DNA from: Kalmusia sp. IMI 367209
Lineage: Eukaryota; Ascomycota; Dothideomycetes; Pleosporales; Didymosphaeriaceae
Reading direction: 5' to 3'
NCBI GenBank assembly: GCA_027946365.1
Contig: JAPEUQ010000001.1
Location: 310,001 to 374,000, forward strand
DNA length: 64,000 nt
Shown: piece by piece, positions 24,008 through 35,570 of the stretch
How positions within the stretch are numbered: the stretch's first letter is position 1
How the letters are laid out: each line of letters begins with the position of its first letter
Translations under genes and position numbers: made by a program
Notes under the pieces: generated by a model
What the model was told of the DNA's origin: nothing
Database searches by the model: none
The model's input: only the letters and a program-made list of their open reading frames with translations

Positions 24008-24391
24008 CTAAGAGTATCCGAATAATGCAGAGAAATGGAAATGTATATCCAATGTCTCGCAAAGTGCACGTCTCTCGGAGAATTGCACTGTGGCAGGCAG
24101 TCTCAAGATCCGCATGAAAGCAGTGGGATCATTTATCTTTGCTTGGAGGAAGTGGCACTGCAAATGCATTAGCTGCAACGCGGCTTGTTTGGAACATGCT
24201 GAGGTGGTACCGAGTCTGGCTGCGCTCTGGTCGTCATTGCCGGCTTGGGACGCACCGATTGTCATGAGGAATACCTCGACTGGCTGGTTTGCTGGCGAGG
24301 CTTGAGGGGCCGGGTCGGGGGGTTTAGATTGTGATGCGGCGGGCGTGCTTGGGGGCGTTTTGCGATTCGGGGTGGTTTCGTTGCTGGACAT
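24008..24391 (-). CDS. Possible small hypothetical protein (127 aa)
   Basis: An ATG-started frame of 127 codons. The first 50 residues are Pro/Thr/Ser/Ala-rich (KTPPSTPAASQSKPPDPAPQ) and the rest is mixed (PVEVFLMTIGASQAGNDDQ, ALQLMHLQCHFLQAKINDP). The mix of a low-complexity head and an amphipathic tail looks protein-like, but no domain, signal peptide or splice partner was found. Chance ORF remains possible. Confidence 0.3.
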   Translation of the reverse strand: MSSNETTPNRKTPPSTPAASQSKPPDPAPQASPANQPVEVFLMTIGASQAGNDDQSAARLGTTSACSKQAALQLMHLQCHFLQAKINDPTAFMRILRLPATVQFSERRALCETLDIHFHFSALFGYS

Positions 24392-24704
24392 AATGGGAGG
24401 AAGTGTCTGGATGCTTTAGAATAGAGAATATAAATTGGTCATGTATTTATTTTGTGTGCTTTATATCTTATAAAGTTGTTTGGGAGGTTGGTGTACATAC
24501 GGACTGCCCGAGAGGGTTCCGAAAAGAGTTATGCGAGCACTCCAATGGGGCTTGTGACTCAGGACTGAGATCAGGTTATTGGCCACAGATGATCGCCTTG
24601 TTAACAGTATTGTTCGACCTTTTGCAACTGTTAGAAAAATTTCGGACGCGAAAGTTCAAATTAATTAAGTGGGAGGTAATAGTGTAAGCAGGAAGTTTGC
24701 TTAG
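24392..24704. other. AT-rich stretch before the ankyrin-like remnant
   Basis: No coding signal is recognised. If the ankyrin-like frame that follows has a 5' exon it should lie here or further left, but no convincing donor-linked exon was identified. Confidence 0.4.
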
Positions 24705-25271
24705 AAGGCCATCGATTATGTTGATAATCTCAATGAAAGTCTGATATTATATCAAGGTTCGACTTGTGGACTTCTGTGTAGACTAGTCGCTCGGGAAATA
24801 AATAGTAAGGAATCAGCGATTGACATCCTATGTGTTGTCAATAATCACGACTACTATCCGACATCCAAGGCTATTCTTTGCCGGCAGATTACAACGGAGG
24901 ACAAGCTTGCTTTAGCGGTAGCGGTGGGCCACGTAGAGCATGTCACTCATCTACTATTTCAGGCCAACTTCTCTAGATACCCCATCATTCGAACTGTTCC
25001 GTATGGAGAGCCGCTTGGGAATGCGGTGAATCAATGCCACGACGAGGTCGTCTTCGCTATGATGAAGTACCTGACCACCCATACCAACGTCGTCCAAGGC
25101 TACTCGATACCTAGCAATCGGAAAGACATTGTGGACTTCTATACCCGCCCAAAAGGTGGGCGCTCGCTCCTGAATCCAATTTTGATCAGGATGACGCTTA
25201 CGGGATACTACCTCTGCCAGACTTTTGAAGCAGCTACGCAAAATCATGTACCGGGTTACATTATGAGTTAA
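24705..25271 (+). pseudogene. Ankyrin-like open frame lacking a start codon
   Basis: A continuous frame of about 188 codons runs from just after CTTAG (a possible 3' splice site) to TAA. It contains no early ATG; the first methionines lie beyond residue 120. Segments such as EDKLALAVAVGHVEHVTHLL and EPLGNAVNQCHDEVVFAMM resemble ankyrin helices (LxxAVxxGHxEVVxxLL). It could be the last exon of a gene whose 5' part was missed, or a decayed fragment. The surrounding DNA is AT-rich and gene-poor, and two other decayed genes follow within 3 kb, so loss of the 5' part is the favoured reading. Confidence 0.4.
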
Positions 25272-26427
25272 CTATGGGGGAGCGGCCTAATAATAGTGAG
25301 TAAGAGGCATTAACACAAAGTTAGTGGCGGGTGAGACATATTGTTTCTATTCGATAGGTGTTTTCCTCTTCTGGGTTTACTATGCGACAATCTGTAAGCC
25401 AATAATGTTCTATTTGTCCTCTCTGTTGCTTGTAATTCCTACAGGTGATATAAAGCTCAATTGTTAAGCGTTCTGTCAGCCTCAGCATAACCGACCGAGC
25501 AGCTTTACACTGTCTCCCTACATCATATTAGCTTTTACTTCTAACGGGGCTTCATTGAATGGCCTTCTCTTTCGAAAAAAAAGGTAGTTTCATAGACTAC
25601 AAAGATTGCGGTCTATTCTAGCAGGGGTATTTCGATGCAAACAGGTATCCGAGCATACGTTACAAAAAGTGAATCAAAAATTTTTTGTCCCTCCCAAGAC
25701 TGACACAAAGATCTGTATATAGGAATTTAGTAACAAAACGGTTGTGTGTGTGTGTTTTTCTCGCGCAATCTTTATATACGTAACAATCACTAATACAACG
25801 CGTATGAACAGTCGAAATTCAAAATGACTACTTATAGATAAACCATCGATCGAGGAGTGAGTGGTGCTTTTAATATTGATGACTCTTACTTCGAACTTGG
25901 CGCTCGAGTCCGGCTCTTTTCACTAATGAATTTTCTTGATGAATTATCACAAATAGAAGACTTCTATCATTATTACCGAAACGAACTGCTCCCTACCACC
26001 ACTTTCCCTCTTGTCCTGGCTTACTGCCCCTCCATAAACGCAGTAGGCCAGGCGCATTTGCGATTCGGAGTATCTCGCTCTGTGTAACCTATTCTTTTTA
26101 TCTACAATCATGCTTATGGCAAAAGCTACAACGAACCAATAGCGTGCGCCGGTTGAGGCAAATGGCCTGGAGGTACCATGGTTATCTTTTACCCAACCGC
26201 AGTCTTTTGGCATTAGTGAGATAATTAATGGTTCTTGAAATATAATTGTTGAATCTCAACGAAACAAACACCAATAATAGAGCTAAATTGTATGAATACT
26301 CGGTTTTGCATCCGGCTCTTAGCTCCTGCTTCTCAAGTACATTGCAGCTCCATCGGCAGCTCAATTCTTCCCTGCAAAGCGTTCTGCACTTGTTGTCACC
26401 CTACAGCCAGCTCGAGTCTATCCCAGA
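25272..26427. other. AT-rich gene-free stretch
   Basis: About 1.1 kb of AT-rich DNA with frequent stops in all frames and a short GT microsatellite near 25750. Nothing coding is supported. Confidence 0.5.
25744..25755. repeat. Short GT dinucleotide repeat
   Basis: Six GT units in AT-rich intergenic DNA. Minor feature. Confidence 0.8.
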
Positions 26428-27126
26428 ATGCCATCCACGCTAGAGGCTAGTACCTTGAGCCAGCAGCCCAGCGCTGTCCTCGCTCCTGCACCCAGTCCGG
26501 CGGCCGAAAAGAGGAATGCCGTAGTGGCGACCACGACGACTTCAAAGAAGCAGAGGACGGAGGTCAGTATAAGCATTCATCATTCGATTACGAGTGCTAA
26601 CTGGTTAGATACCATGCAACGTCTCCCAAACGAGATAATGTTTGAAATCATCGGCTATATCCTTCTCTCTCAAGGGCGCCTCATGCGCTTCCTACGGATC
26701 TCAAAAGCTCTCAAATCGGTCGTTCTTGAAAAATTCTACCGTAACAATGCTGTCCAGATTCGTAAAAAGATGGCTGACACTGGAGAAGGCGGCGTTGTAG
26801 ATGTCAATCAAATCGCCTTGTATCTACCACGCCCACCCGTCCGCAAGCACATCCGGTCCCTGAATTTTGTCATTAGCATGGAGGATGACAGGATGTCTCC
26901 GTGACACGAAGAGGAACTCCTACGTAGCAGCTGCGACTACGCAGCGTTGCAGTGTCTCGATGAGAAGTTTCTGAGGCTGGAGCACTTGCATGTCCAGTTT
27001 CGGATTTCTGTGTGCCCCTTCATGTGGGGCAGGATCGTCGAAGTCATACGCAATGACAACATCATCTTGAAAGCTGGTAGAGTCCAGTTTGAAGCCGTGA
27101 AGAGGGCTGATAATGTCCTCCGCTAG
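26428..27126 (+). pseudogene. F-box-like gene with premature in-frame stop
   Basis: The frame opens at an ATG with a Ser/Ala/Pro-rich head (SPAAEKRNAVVATTTTSKKQ) and continues into an F-box-like segment, MQRLPNEIMFEIIGYILLSQ, with helices RFLRISKALKSVVLEKFYR. A TGA at 26902-26904 stops it after DDRMSP, yet the same frame then reads on as protein for about 74 codons (HEEELLRSSCDYAALQCLDE ... RLEHLHVQFRI) to a TAG at 27126. A single C-to-T change of a CGA codon would explain the TGA. A likely old intron, 26563-26608 (46 bp with GTCAGT, GCTAAC and TTAG), would shift the frame if removed, another sign of decay or a missed indel. Function: probable SCF substrate-adaptor family before decay. Confidence 0.5.
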
Positions 27127-27133
27127 TTGGCTT

Positions 27134-27700
27134 TCATTTTTCAAAAGGCGGATGAGCATAGTGTATTGCTTGTATTGCATGTATCGTCCTATTTCGATAT
27201 GAAATGTGTCTTCGATCTCTCGTATTCTTGCAGTCTAGTTGATGGACGGCAAACTCGTCGTCAATCCTCAAGCCAGGATCGAATTTCAGGACTGTTTTCA
27301 GAAGTTCGCGATGTAATTTGATTGTCACATTCCTTGGATTCGTCGTTCCAATTTGATTTTACTGGAGGATCACGGGTAGCAGGAGCTTTAATAGCGAGCT
27401 TTTGTAGCGATTGGGCTTCCTCGGTGTTCGTATAGACACATCTGTACCATGGAGCCCATGCATTAGCAACCACTTCCAGTGCAGCGCCGACTCGATCCTC
27501 CAGTAGATGATTGAGAAAGAGGAGTACGCAATAGTCATGTGCTTTGTCCGGACGCAAGCGGTGAACGAGAAGAGTAGCAGGCAGGTGATCAGGATCCGTT
27601 TCGAGAAGTCGAACAACACCATCATGAACGAAGTCGAGATAGCCGCTAGCATTCAACTGTATTAGTGTACTGGTAAAGATAACCATAGTGTCACCAGGAG
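27134..27700 (-). pseudogene. BTB/POZ-like remnant with frameshift
   Basis: After a probable 3' splice site (TTGCAG ending at 27701) the minus strand reads APGDTMVIFTSTLIQ, SGYLDFVHDGVVRLLETDPD, LPATLLVHRLRPDKAHDYCV and RVGAALEVVANAWAPWY. The YLDFVHDG..LL.TDPD..LLVH pattern recalls the second half of fungal BTB/POZ proteins; the usual middle part (H-K-x-x-L-C-x-x-S-x-F-F) seems to be missing. Near 27330 the protein-like reading moves to another frame (HRELLKTVLKFDPGLRIDDE, FAVHQLDCK), so at least one frameshift is present. It ends tail-to-tail with the F-box-like gene. Family assignment is by pattern memory and moderate at best. Confidence 0.35.
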
Positions 27701-28637
27701 CTGCAATATTGAGTTAGATCGGCCAGAAAGTCTGGTGCGAGTACCCGACTTCGATGATGGCAATAGTGGTAGAATCGGCAGTAATAGATGATCTTGAAGA
27801 TTGAGGCTCCAGGCTTGATATTTTGTTCAGGGATAGAAAAGAGAGCCACTTTATGGAGGGTCTATGTCGCTGGGTATGTCGTTCAATACTTTTTCAACAG
27901 ATTCGGTAGTGCTGCAATTTTTCAGCTCTCTGAATTGGGCATCGGCCCAAGCAAACGATCTGACAGTTGATCAATCATGAAACTCTAGACAGAGGGCACA
28001 AGAGCAAGGAGCTGTGCTGCGAAGCGCCATGCGTGTTCGACAACTCCTTCCTTGCTCGTATTGCAGTGATGATGTCTGTAACCGTCCTTGGGATGGCTTC
28101 GTAGCTGTGATGCACTCGTTAGTTACATGTCGTTCGTTCCTACCTGATCATCCATGGGCCATTTCTGCTACACTGCTCACTCACGGCAACATCACAGACC
28201 CTCAAGTGTTTGAAATCGAACCATGTAGTATTCGCTCCGAAGTCTAATTTCCCCGTCGACTCATAAGGTATTCAAACAGATCCCATACTCCCACTACGCA
28301 GCATATGCTCGCAACCCATCCGACAACACCTCGACCCGAGAATATGCCAAGACGCTTGCTCGCCAACCCAATCAAAACACCAACGAAGCGCCGAAAGTTC
28401 CACCCATCTTGCCTAACCCGATACACATCGTACACCAGTATGCTGACAAGTAACCAATTCACTTTTATCTGTGCGCAAAGGACCGAATGCTGAAAGAAGA
28501 GAAGAAGTAGGTAGCCGTAAAAGGTGAGCGACGCGAAGGATTTAAAGCTTGATACCGAGGAAAGGGAACGCCAGTACGATGCAGCAAATATTAATCAAGA
28601 CGACAGGAATGGATCCGGGTATCACAGTTCTTCCAAT
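27701..28637. other. Region between BTB-like remnant and glycosyltransferase gene
   Basis: It may hold a 5' exon of the BTB-like remnant: a Leu/Pro/Ser-rich frame ends at a GTACTC donor-like site near 27750. The right half is the 3' flank of the glycosyltransferase. No other gene supported. Confidence 0.4.
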
Positions 28638-29925
28638 CTACCACCCCTCATCTTTTTGGTTCTTCCCCTCATTATTTTTTAGTGCTTCTTTCTCCTCTGG
28701 CGTAAGCTCGATCATCTCGGCGCCTTCTAGTCGATAGTTCTTAGCATCGACGATGTGCTCCGCGGCGGTCTTGTGGTAGAGTTGATGTAACCTCGGGAGG
28801 AAGTATTGCATGACCTGGTCGCTGAGGGCCTTGGGCACAAGGCCTTTGTTGACCCAGTAGTGGCGCACAAAGATGCCTTTGCAACCACCGCGGTTCTCAG
28901 CTTCAGGAGCACCGTTCGCCTCGACGCAAGGTAGTACTTTGATGTCTTCTGGTCGATCGAAGTCGTAACGGACGTAATTACCGAAAGCCGCCTGCTCGTG
29001 GAACATCTCAAGCTTCCATTTGGCGCAACCCTTGTAGCGGCCCTCGTCTGGGCACTCGCCCCACACCTTGAACATCTCCTGTGTGCGCTTGCTCTGTTGT
29101 GCGATAACAAAGCCAGTATTCAGGTAGCGATTGCCTCGAGAATCGTAGTTCTGCGGCTCGTCGGGGTCGAGCGACATCATAATGAGAGTCTCCTTCGTCA
29201 TGTTCCAATAATTGAGTAACCACTCCAGCGGAAGGTGCGGAAAGTGGAACATGACGTCCGAGTCCATGAACAATATGTAGTCGTGTGTCTTGAGAGCTTC
29301 CTTCATGATGGGTACCTTGACCCAAGTGCCCCAGCGATCTTCGTAATCGGGTGCGCGGATGAACTTGTAGTCGTAGCCATGGATCATAGCGTAGGTGTAA
29401 TGACTCAGCATGCCGGCGGAGAGGGCTCGAATGCCTTCACCACCTTTCCACACAAGCTCTTCATCCATGAGCTGGCCCGGCTTCGTTAGAGGTCGACTGT
29501 CGATGTCCAACACCAACACCTTCTTCCCCAGCTTTTGTTTGAAAGGGGGGTCGCCGTGCAGGCGGTAGACTTCCCCTTCATCATCGGTGAAGTTTGCGGC
29601 ATCGATCGGGTGGAGAACGGGTTGGTAGAGGGCTTTGATGACGGTAGCCATGGACGTGTCGCCGTCGGGAAGAGAGACGTTGTGCTGGTACGGGTACCTG
29701 GGCGCGCAAGTCAGCAAGTGGACTCCTGAGTGCGTTTAGCAGCAAAACAGGAAGTACATACTGCGAGCCTTTGTAGGAGGGTATCGCGCTCGCCTCATAG
29801 GCGTAGTAGGCGAAGGCGCAGAGCATAGGCACCAGCACAATGAACAGAATGCGTCGCCATCGCGCGTGGGGCCCGGAGGCCATGTTGGCTAGGCTGGTGT
29901 AGGCATAGTTGTAATTCGCCGACAT
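28638..29925 (-). CDS. Type II membrane glycosyltransferase, GT34-like (GMA12/MNN10 type)
   Basis: Predicted 407-residue Golgi glycosyltransferase. Two exons (intron 29761-29698, 64 bp, phase 2) join SYKGSQ to YPYQHNVSLPDGD. After a short cytosolic tail ending in HARWRR there is one hydrophobic anchor (ILFIVLVPMLCAFAYYAY), giving type II topology. The lumenal part has KKVLVLDIDSRP, SHYTYAMIHGYDYKFI, a DxD nucleotide-sugar motif at residues 200-202 (ILFMDSDVMFH) and GNRYLNTGFVIAQQS. This order (HxxYAxxHGYxY, DxD, NTGxF) is that of alpha-galactosyl- or mannosyltransferases acting on glycoproteins. The C-terminus is acidic. ATG at 29925 is chosen; MASGPHARWRR (29883) is a possible alternative start that keeps the anchor. 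Exact sugar and linkage cannot be read from the sequence. Confidence 0.85.
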
Positions 29926-30961
29926 GGCATGCGGGAATGAATGACGGTGCGACTGTCGAGGAGCGTAGGAGGCGACGATTTCTAGGGCGGATGAATGGGA
30001 GGTTTGAACGGACTCGTCAAACGTGGCTTTCAAAGGGCCCCGACTGCGAGGAAAGAGCCACGGTGCAGGCGGGAGGCGCGATACAAAGCAAAGCGACGAG
30101 TCAAAGGCAACGGCAAAATACAGAATAGAAAGAAGGAGAGAAAGTCAATGTAGATGCTGGGGTCAGCAATAAGGGCAATTGCGGCCGTACTGCCGTTGCA
30201 GGGAGGCTCAGCTAAGCTCACGGCCCGTTTGCTGGCGATCGCTTGTTCGCCTTGCGGGGACTAGCTTCAAGCCACGACGCCCATTGCACGACGAGTTTCG
30301 CATGCCAATGTCTCCTTGCAGCGACATGCATGCCACATCCGACGATTCTGCGATTCAAGAAGGACATCTTTCATTCACTCTGTTCCTGACCACCATATGC
30401 ATGCCCAACAGAAAAGGTGAGAATCGGCGGTGTTGAGGACGCAGGCAGCAAGCCTATAATTAGGCACTTTGGCGATCATGCAAGCCTCGCCGCGTCTGGG
30501 GCAAGCATAATGTTCCGTTTCTCGTCCCGTTGCCGCGAGCAGGGGGGCTCATCAGGCGCAGAATCACACACTGCTATACTGCTATACATGTGTTGCGCGT
30601 TACGAACAGCATCAGAACCTTTCACTGCTTCGCTCGTTGAGGGGTACACTCCTCCTGGATTCTGTTGCATCGTGTGCTCTGACCAGCCGTGGGGCCGAGT
30701 ACACGTACTTTGACCGTCAGCCACATCACCCTTCTGCGTGGCCTTGGTACGCGACGCCTAGCGGCGATCATATGTCATCGGGCGTCGGCAATTAGCACAT
30801 CGTGCTGCTCAGTAGGCAACAATCGCCTTGTTGAAAGACCGACATCTCTTTACTATGATCGACGTTGAGAAAATGCGTGCATTCTGGCAGTGCGCAGCTT
30901 GTAACTCGGGGCCGGTCAGCTTGAGGCTGTGTGGGGATGCCTTGCCGGAGGATGCTTAGCG
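29926..30961. other. Intergenic region between glycosyltransferase and Zn2Cys6 genes
   Basis: About 1 kb. The glycosyltransferase promoter lies at the left and the 3' flank of the transcription factor at the right. No coding signal. Confidence 0.5.
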
Positions 30962-33255
30962 TCATAACAGTCGCAGCAATTCGCCGTCTCGCGCAACCCC
31001 AGGGCTTTCCTTTCCGCAGCTCTCGATCAACTCCATCATGATCCGTACCCAATTCTTCCATCCTTGAGGAAGCGTCGCCCTTAACTCGAGGTTCGACGAT
31101 CGCGCGACTGCGGTAAAGAGGAGGACCTGGCCAAAACACTGCGAACACCATCCAAATTTGATAGGCAACGCAGACTTCATTTGAACGCACAGACCCATCG
31201 TAGTCGGCCAGTACATGGCCCCTTCAAGACCTTTTCGGACTTCTTCATACTCGCTCTGGGTAGTATAGCTTGGCGCATGGAGAGCTTTGTACAGGAATGG
31301 CCGTCCTATGTGAAATTTTGCGACTCGATAGCGACTACGTAGCATAGCTCTTGCAATGACATGTGCGGGGCTCGGAGACTCGTCTACATTCTCATTATCG
31401 GTGAATTGCAAGGATGGAGGAAGGTTCGAGCGCCATTGCTCGAGCTGATGATGCATCTCGGCCGTCAAGCTCGGGCTAGGGTATCCCTCTTTTTCTCCAA
31501 AGGTATAGAGGTTATGTCTTACATGAATGTCAGTAGGGGTAGCGAACTTGATTGCATCATGTGACACTTACCTTATGCGAGTAAGTATAATGCGATGGGC
31601 AGCCTGGGCTAGAAAGTGGAAGTTGAAGAATGAGTCCTCCTCATCCACAAGTAGACCAGAAATTGATGTCTTTGGTCGGGGACAGGGCGTGAACTTTGGA
31701 ATTGGTATGTCCGCTTCGTATTCAAGTAATCCGCTCAATGGAAGACTGAGCTCTTGTGTGATGATAGTCTCATACATAAGCGTATTCCAAAATAACCTCG
31801 AAAGCATGTCACCTTCCCAGTCGTCGAAGTCGATCGAGTCTTCCCGTGAGAGAATGCTAACACAACACAGGGCAGCGCGATTGACCATTGTCCAAGAGTC
31901 AATAGGGCGCAACATTTGTGCGTAATATAGCGTAGAAAGCATGTAGAACTGTGCAATCGGTAAGTTGTTCTGGCTCATAACAAAACCGAGCCGCTGTCGT
32001 GCTTCATTGAAAAACTTCAGTCCAGGTGGATCATCAGTGATAAGTTCGTACCAGTCAGGTCGTACAAAACCGGTGGTCGTAGAAGGCGTCCGAGATGGTA
32101 GCGCAAAGTCCCCTTCCTCGTAAGCTTTGACGGATAAACAGCCAAGGGCAAGAACGATCAGCACAAGGCACGTTTCTACGTCGTATCCGAAATCGTTCTC
32201 AATCGCGGCGTTTAGCGTGCCAGAGAAGAACTGGAATTTATCGAGGACGGGCGTATTACGGTGGAAGACCGCAAAGTACGCATCGGCTAGGCCTTTGATG
32301 ACAGACAGGGGAAGCTTGGTCAACCAGTAACTGCTGCTGTACTCGGATGGAATATCGATGTGAATGGGCAGTGGTTCTCTGTGACTTTCGATATCAACAA
32401 TATAGTCCCGGGGCAAGACTCTGCGGGCAGCAATGAAATCCGCAGGGAGCATATCTGCAATAGCGGGCCATTGGGTAACCCCGTGTTGACTAAATGATAA
32501 CTTCACTACGCCATGAGCCTCGGGAATAGGGTATGTAAATTTCCCCGGAGTTCCGGTAGCATGGGGAGAGGAACCAATATCCAGAGAGCCTCGGTCATGA
32601 TACGGTATTGAATAGGGTAAAACATGAGATATAGAACCCGGGCTTGGATGGGAACCTGTGAATGGTGACCTGTGATCTTGTACAGCTTGCCTGGACGTGG
32701 GTTTATAAGTCAGTGATAGTACTGTTGTGAGCTAGAACGTGAAAAGCATGTAGAGAATGGTCTTGTTTCACGGCAATTGTTGACCCCAGGCACGTACATG
32801 AGCGGAGGAGCTTTACTAGAGTTGATAGCTGTGGTTAAATCCTCGACCTTTGCCTCTAGTCGCCTAATGGCATTTATAGCAACTGTCATCGACTGATCTT
32901 TTCTGCACCCAAAGTCAACATAAAGTGAACTGTAAGGCAAGCACGAACCTACTTAGTCGGCCGCGGCGTTTGATATGTGCACTCAAGGTTCATACTTCTA
33001 CAATACCCGCAGCGGGGTCGATCTTCATCACATCTTGTCTTCCTTGCTCTACAGATATCACAGGCCTGCTTCTGGTCAGTCACCTCTCAGCAATGATAGG
33101 CTCATACGTACTAATGTAGCCATGAATGTGCGCGGCTTCTTGACCGCCGAGCCATCTCCGTCGTCATCGCCGTGACTCGAATCCGCTCGTTGAGGGTGTC
33201 CAGGCGATTCCAGGCGGGAAGGCGCTGTAGATGCGTCGTGCGATCGCTTGGTCAT
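30962..33255 (-). CDS. Zn2Cys6 fungal transcription factor
   Basis: Predicted 680-residue nuclear regulator. Five exons are inferred, with introns 33111-33072, 32952-32903, 32797-32691 and 31571-31518; all phases agree across the whole gene. The N-terminus is basic/acidic with KKPRTF, then the binuclear zinc cluster CDICRARKTRC and CGYCRSMNLEC: Cys52, 55, 62, 69, 72 and 79, followed by a coiled-coil linker (INAIRRLEAKVEDLTTAI). The middle homology region (fungal_trans type) spans most of the rest, for example LPLSVIKGLADAYFAVFH, ETCLVLIVLALGCLSVKAY, GLKFFNEARQRLGFV and FYMLSTLYYAQMLRPIDSW. Such factors bind CGG-containing sites and often control catabolic or specialised-metabolism genes. Targets are unknown. 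The start is the ATG before TKRSHDAS. Confidence 0.9.
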
Positions 33256-34683
33256 GACATAGTAAAGGGATGTAGGATGTGTTGTAAGCAAAGTGCCGTG
33301 ATGGATGTCGATGGCCGGGGTTCATTGTTGAGGCTCGCCAACTTGCGTGAGGAAGGGACGAAGGCGACGCTAGGCTTCAGACGGTCTAGCGTACCGCTCT
33401 TTCCTCCGAGGTTCTCCAACCACAAGCGATACATTATCTTCGTTCTTCCATTATCTTCATACATCACAATGAATACACTACGGGTACATTTCAATGAAAC
33501 CAAGCTCGTGAGGAGGCTATAAGCAGAATTAGGGGATATGGCTACCAAGTTCCTGACTAGAAAGGCACCAAAAAGGTAACCAAAGGGTAATAAAAAGTTG
33601 AATGAGCTCAGCGATTTGGTCCTCATGAAGACCAGGGGAGTACTGCACATGCACTGTCTCCGCGATGTTGAGGTATTCTGCACAGGCACCGTCCTCAGCG
33701 AAATTGCTCTGCGAGTTTCAAACGTTAATACGATAAAGATGACGCGTTGCCGCGCTGTTGATGTTCCGCATAGCCACCGCCCTGCTCTGCGAGGTTCAAA
33801 CGATGAAAAACGTCTCAAACGTTAAAAGACGCAAGCAAGCGCAAGTTGACCATGGTCGCCCAAGCATGAAGGCGGCCGTCTCAGAAGCGAAACAATAAAC
33901 GAGGTGGCCTAAGCCTTTATTCCGGAAAGAGGTCGCAGCATCAGGGTTGCGACAATATTGACGATGCAAGTAATAAGGTGGCGGAAGCCATCAAACGCCA
34001 AGTGGAGCACCCCCTTGATTGCCCAGGTGTCGTGGTTTGCACGTGGCGTGATGATTTGGGACCTAAAGAGTCAGGGTGCACAACTAATCTCTCGTCCAAT
34101 GAGAAGCGGGAGTGCAGAACCGCTACGAACACGAGGCGCGCATGTGGCGTTGTGTTCCTGCATGTGGCTGCTAGAAAGTCAGGGGGAAGAAACGCACTGA
34201 TGGTGCCGGTTCCGTGGTTACGGATGAGCCAGATCGAAATGATAGTCGTCTCTCGTCTCTTGGAGAATCTTGGAGAAGGCGGAGCACATGGCGGCCAAAC
34301 TCGGCTAACCAGGCAAACCATTAGCCGCGGACGGCCAAGAAACGGACGACCAAGAAACAACAGGTCGCTAGTACTCAGGCTGAAAGAAAACCGACGCGAC
34401 AACGATGAAACGCGTCTCTGAGTGGTCCATACCCGCCCCGTTGCAGGCTACAAGCTAAGCCACCCCGCAAACTTGGGAAAACACTACGCAAGTGCCGTTC
34501 CCCAACGTGCCCGCCATGTGAGATGAAAAATATTGGGGATTTAGCTCCCCAAGAACCGCCCCCGACGTTGTTCCTCGTGGCAATGTACCGTGGCAATGGA
34601 ACGGCGTCTACCAGGGATTTTTGGAAGATCCAGTCTATGACCTCTGGTGTTCCAGTGTTGGGGCCCTCGCGTATCTATGTAGC

Positions 34684-34720
34684 TCGTAAGTCGTAAGTCG
34701 TAAATCGTAAATCGCAAATC
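34684..34720. repeat. Degenerate heptamer tandem repeat (TCGTAAG/TCGTAAA)
   Basis: Five head-to-tail 7-base units: two TCGTAAG, two TCGTAAA and one TCGCAAA. Intergenic. Confidence 0.9.
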
Positions 34721-35540
34721 TAGATTTCGACGAGCTCAGCCTTGCCACCACTCTTCCTGAGGCGGGATATTTGTAATTTTTGCTTCGTAGGAAGAATCAG
34801 AGGGACCCAGTCGACCTCCACTTACGCATCAGTGCTGACACATCAGCTTTCCTTCTATTACCACGCGATGAGAAGCGATGAACGATTGAAGTTGGGGAGA
34901 CGATCGCAGAGTCAATTCCTTGTCATGTAGGGCATACCGTACATGCACTTCTCAGAAGCCCTATGTCCTGCGGCGCGCAGTGGTTGATCACGATCCACTC
35001 GTAAGCGCGCGCCGACTCCCTCCCACCCCAGGGCCCTGTTTCTAATCGTTGTGGTTGTGTTCGGTTGTGTGATGAGGAATGAGGAGCGCAAGAGCGAAGG
35101 TGGGTGGGCTTAGGAAGGAGGATCTGATTGCAGTGAGTGTGTTCACAATGGTGGGAGCGGTTTGGACAATGCGGAGTGCACAATGTTCGTTGTGAGCAAT
35201 GTAGCTGTACGGGTATGGAGTGCACAATCTAGAGTGACAATGTTGTTTTTTTGGTGATTGGGAGCAGTGATCGGAAAAGAGCGATGACGGCGGATTCCGT
35301 CATCCGAGAAGTTCCTTTTCCAATACCCCTCACCATCTAAGAATAGCCGGGCCGCATCCTGTACGAGCGAATTGAGTGAGCGATGCAGTGTGCGTGGCAT
35401 GGGGTTGCGATAGCGTGGTGGCTTCATGCATACCCCTGAAAGCACGAATGTTGTACAACACCACGAAGCCTAAACTTTTGAGTTCATACTAGCAATAGCG
35501 AAGTATATCGATTCGAAGGCGACATTAGAGCTAAGGTAAT

Positions 35541-35570
35541 CCATCGTTCCATCGCTCCATCGTTCCAATG
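35541..35570. repeat. Octamer tandem repeat (CCATCGTT-like)
   Basis: About 3.5 units of CCATCG(T/C)T in intergenic DNA. Short and slightly degenerate. Confidence 0.8.

Noticed and set aside
33978..34421. Plus-strand 148-codon open frame
   Set aside because: No start context, domain or splice evidence; contains a GRPRNGRPRN-like simple repeat and an antisense frame of similar length.
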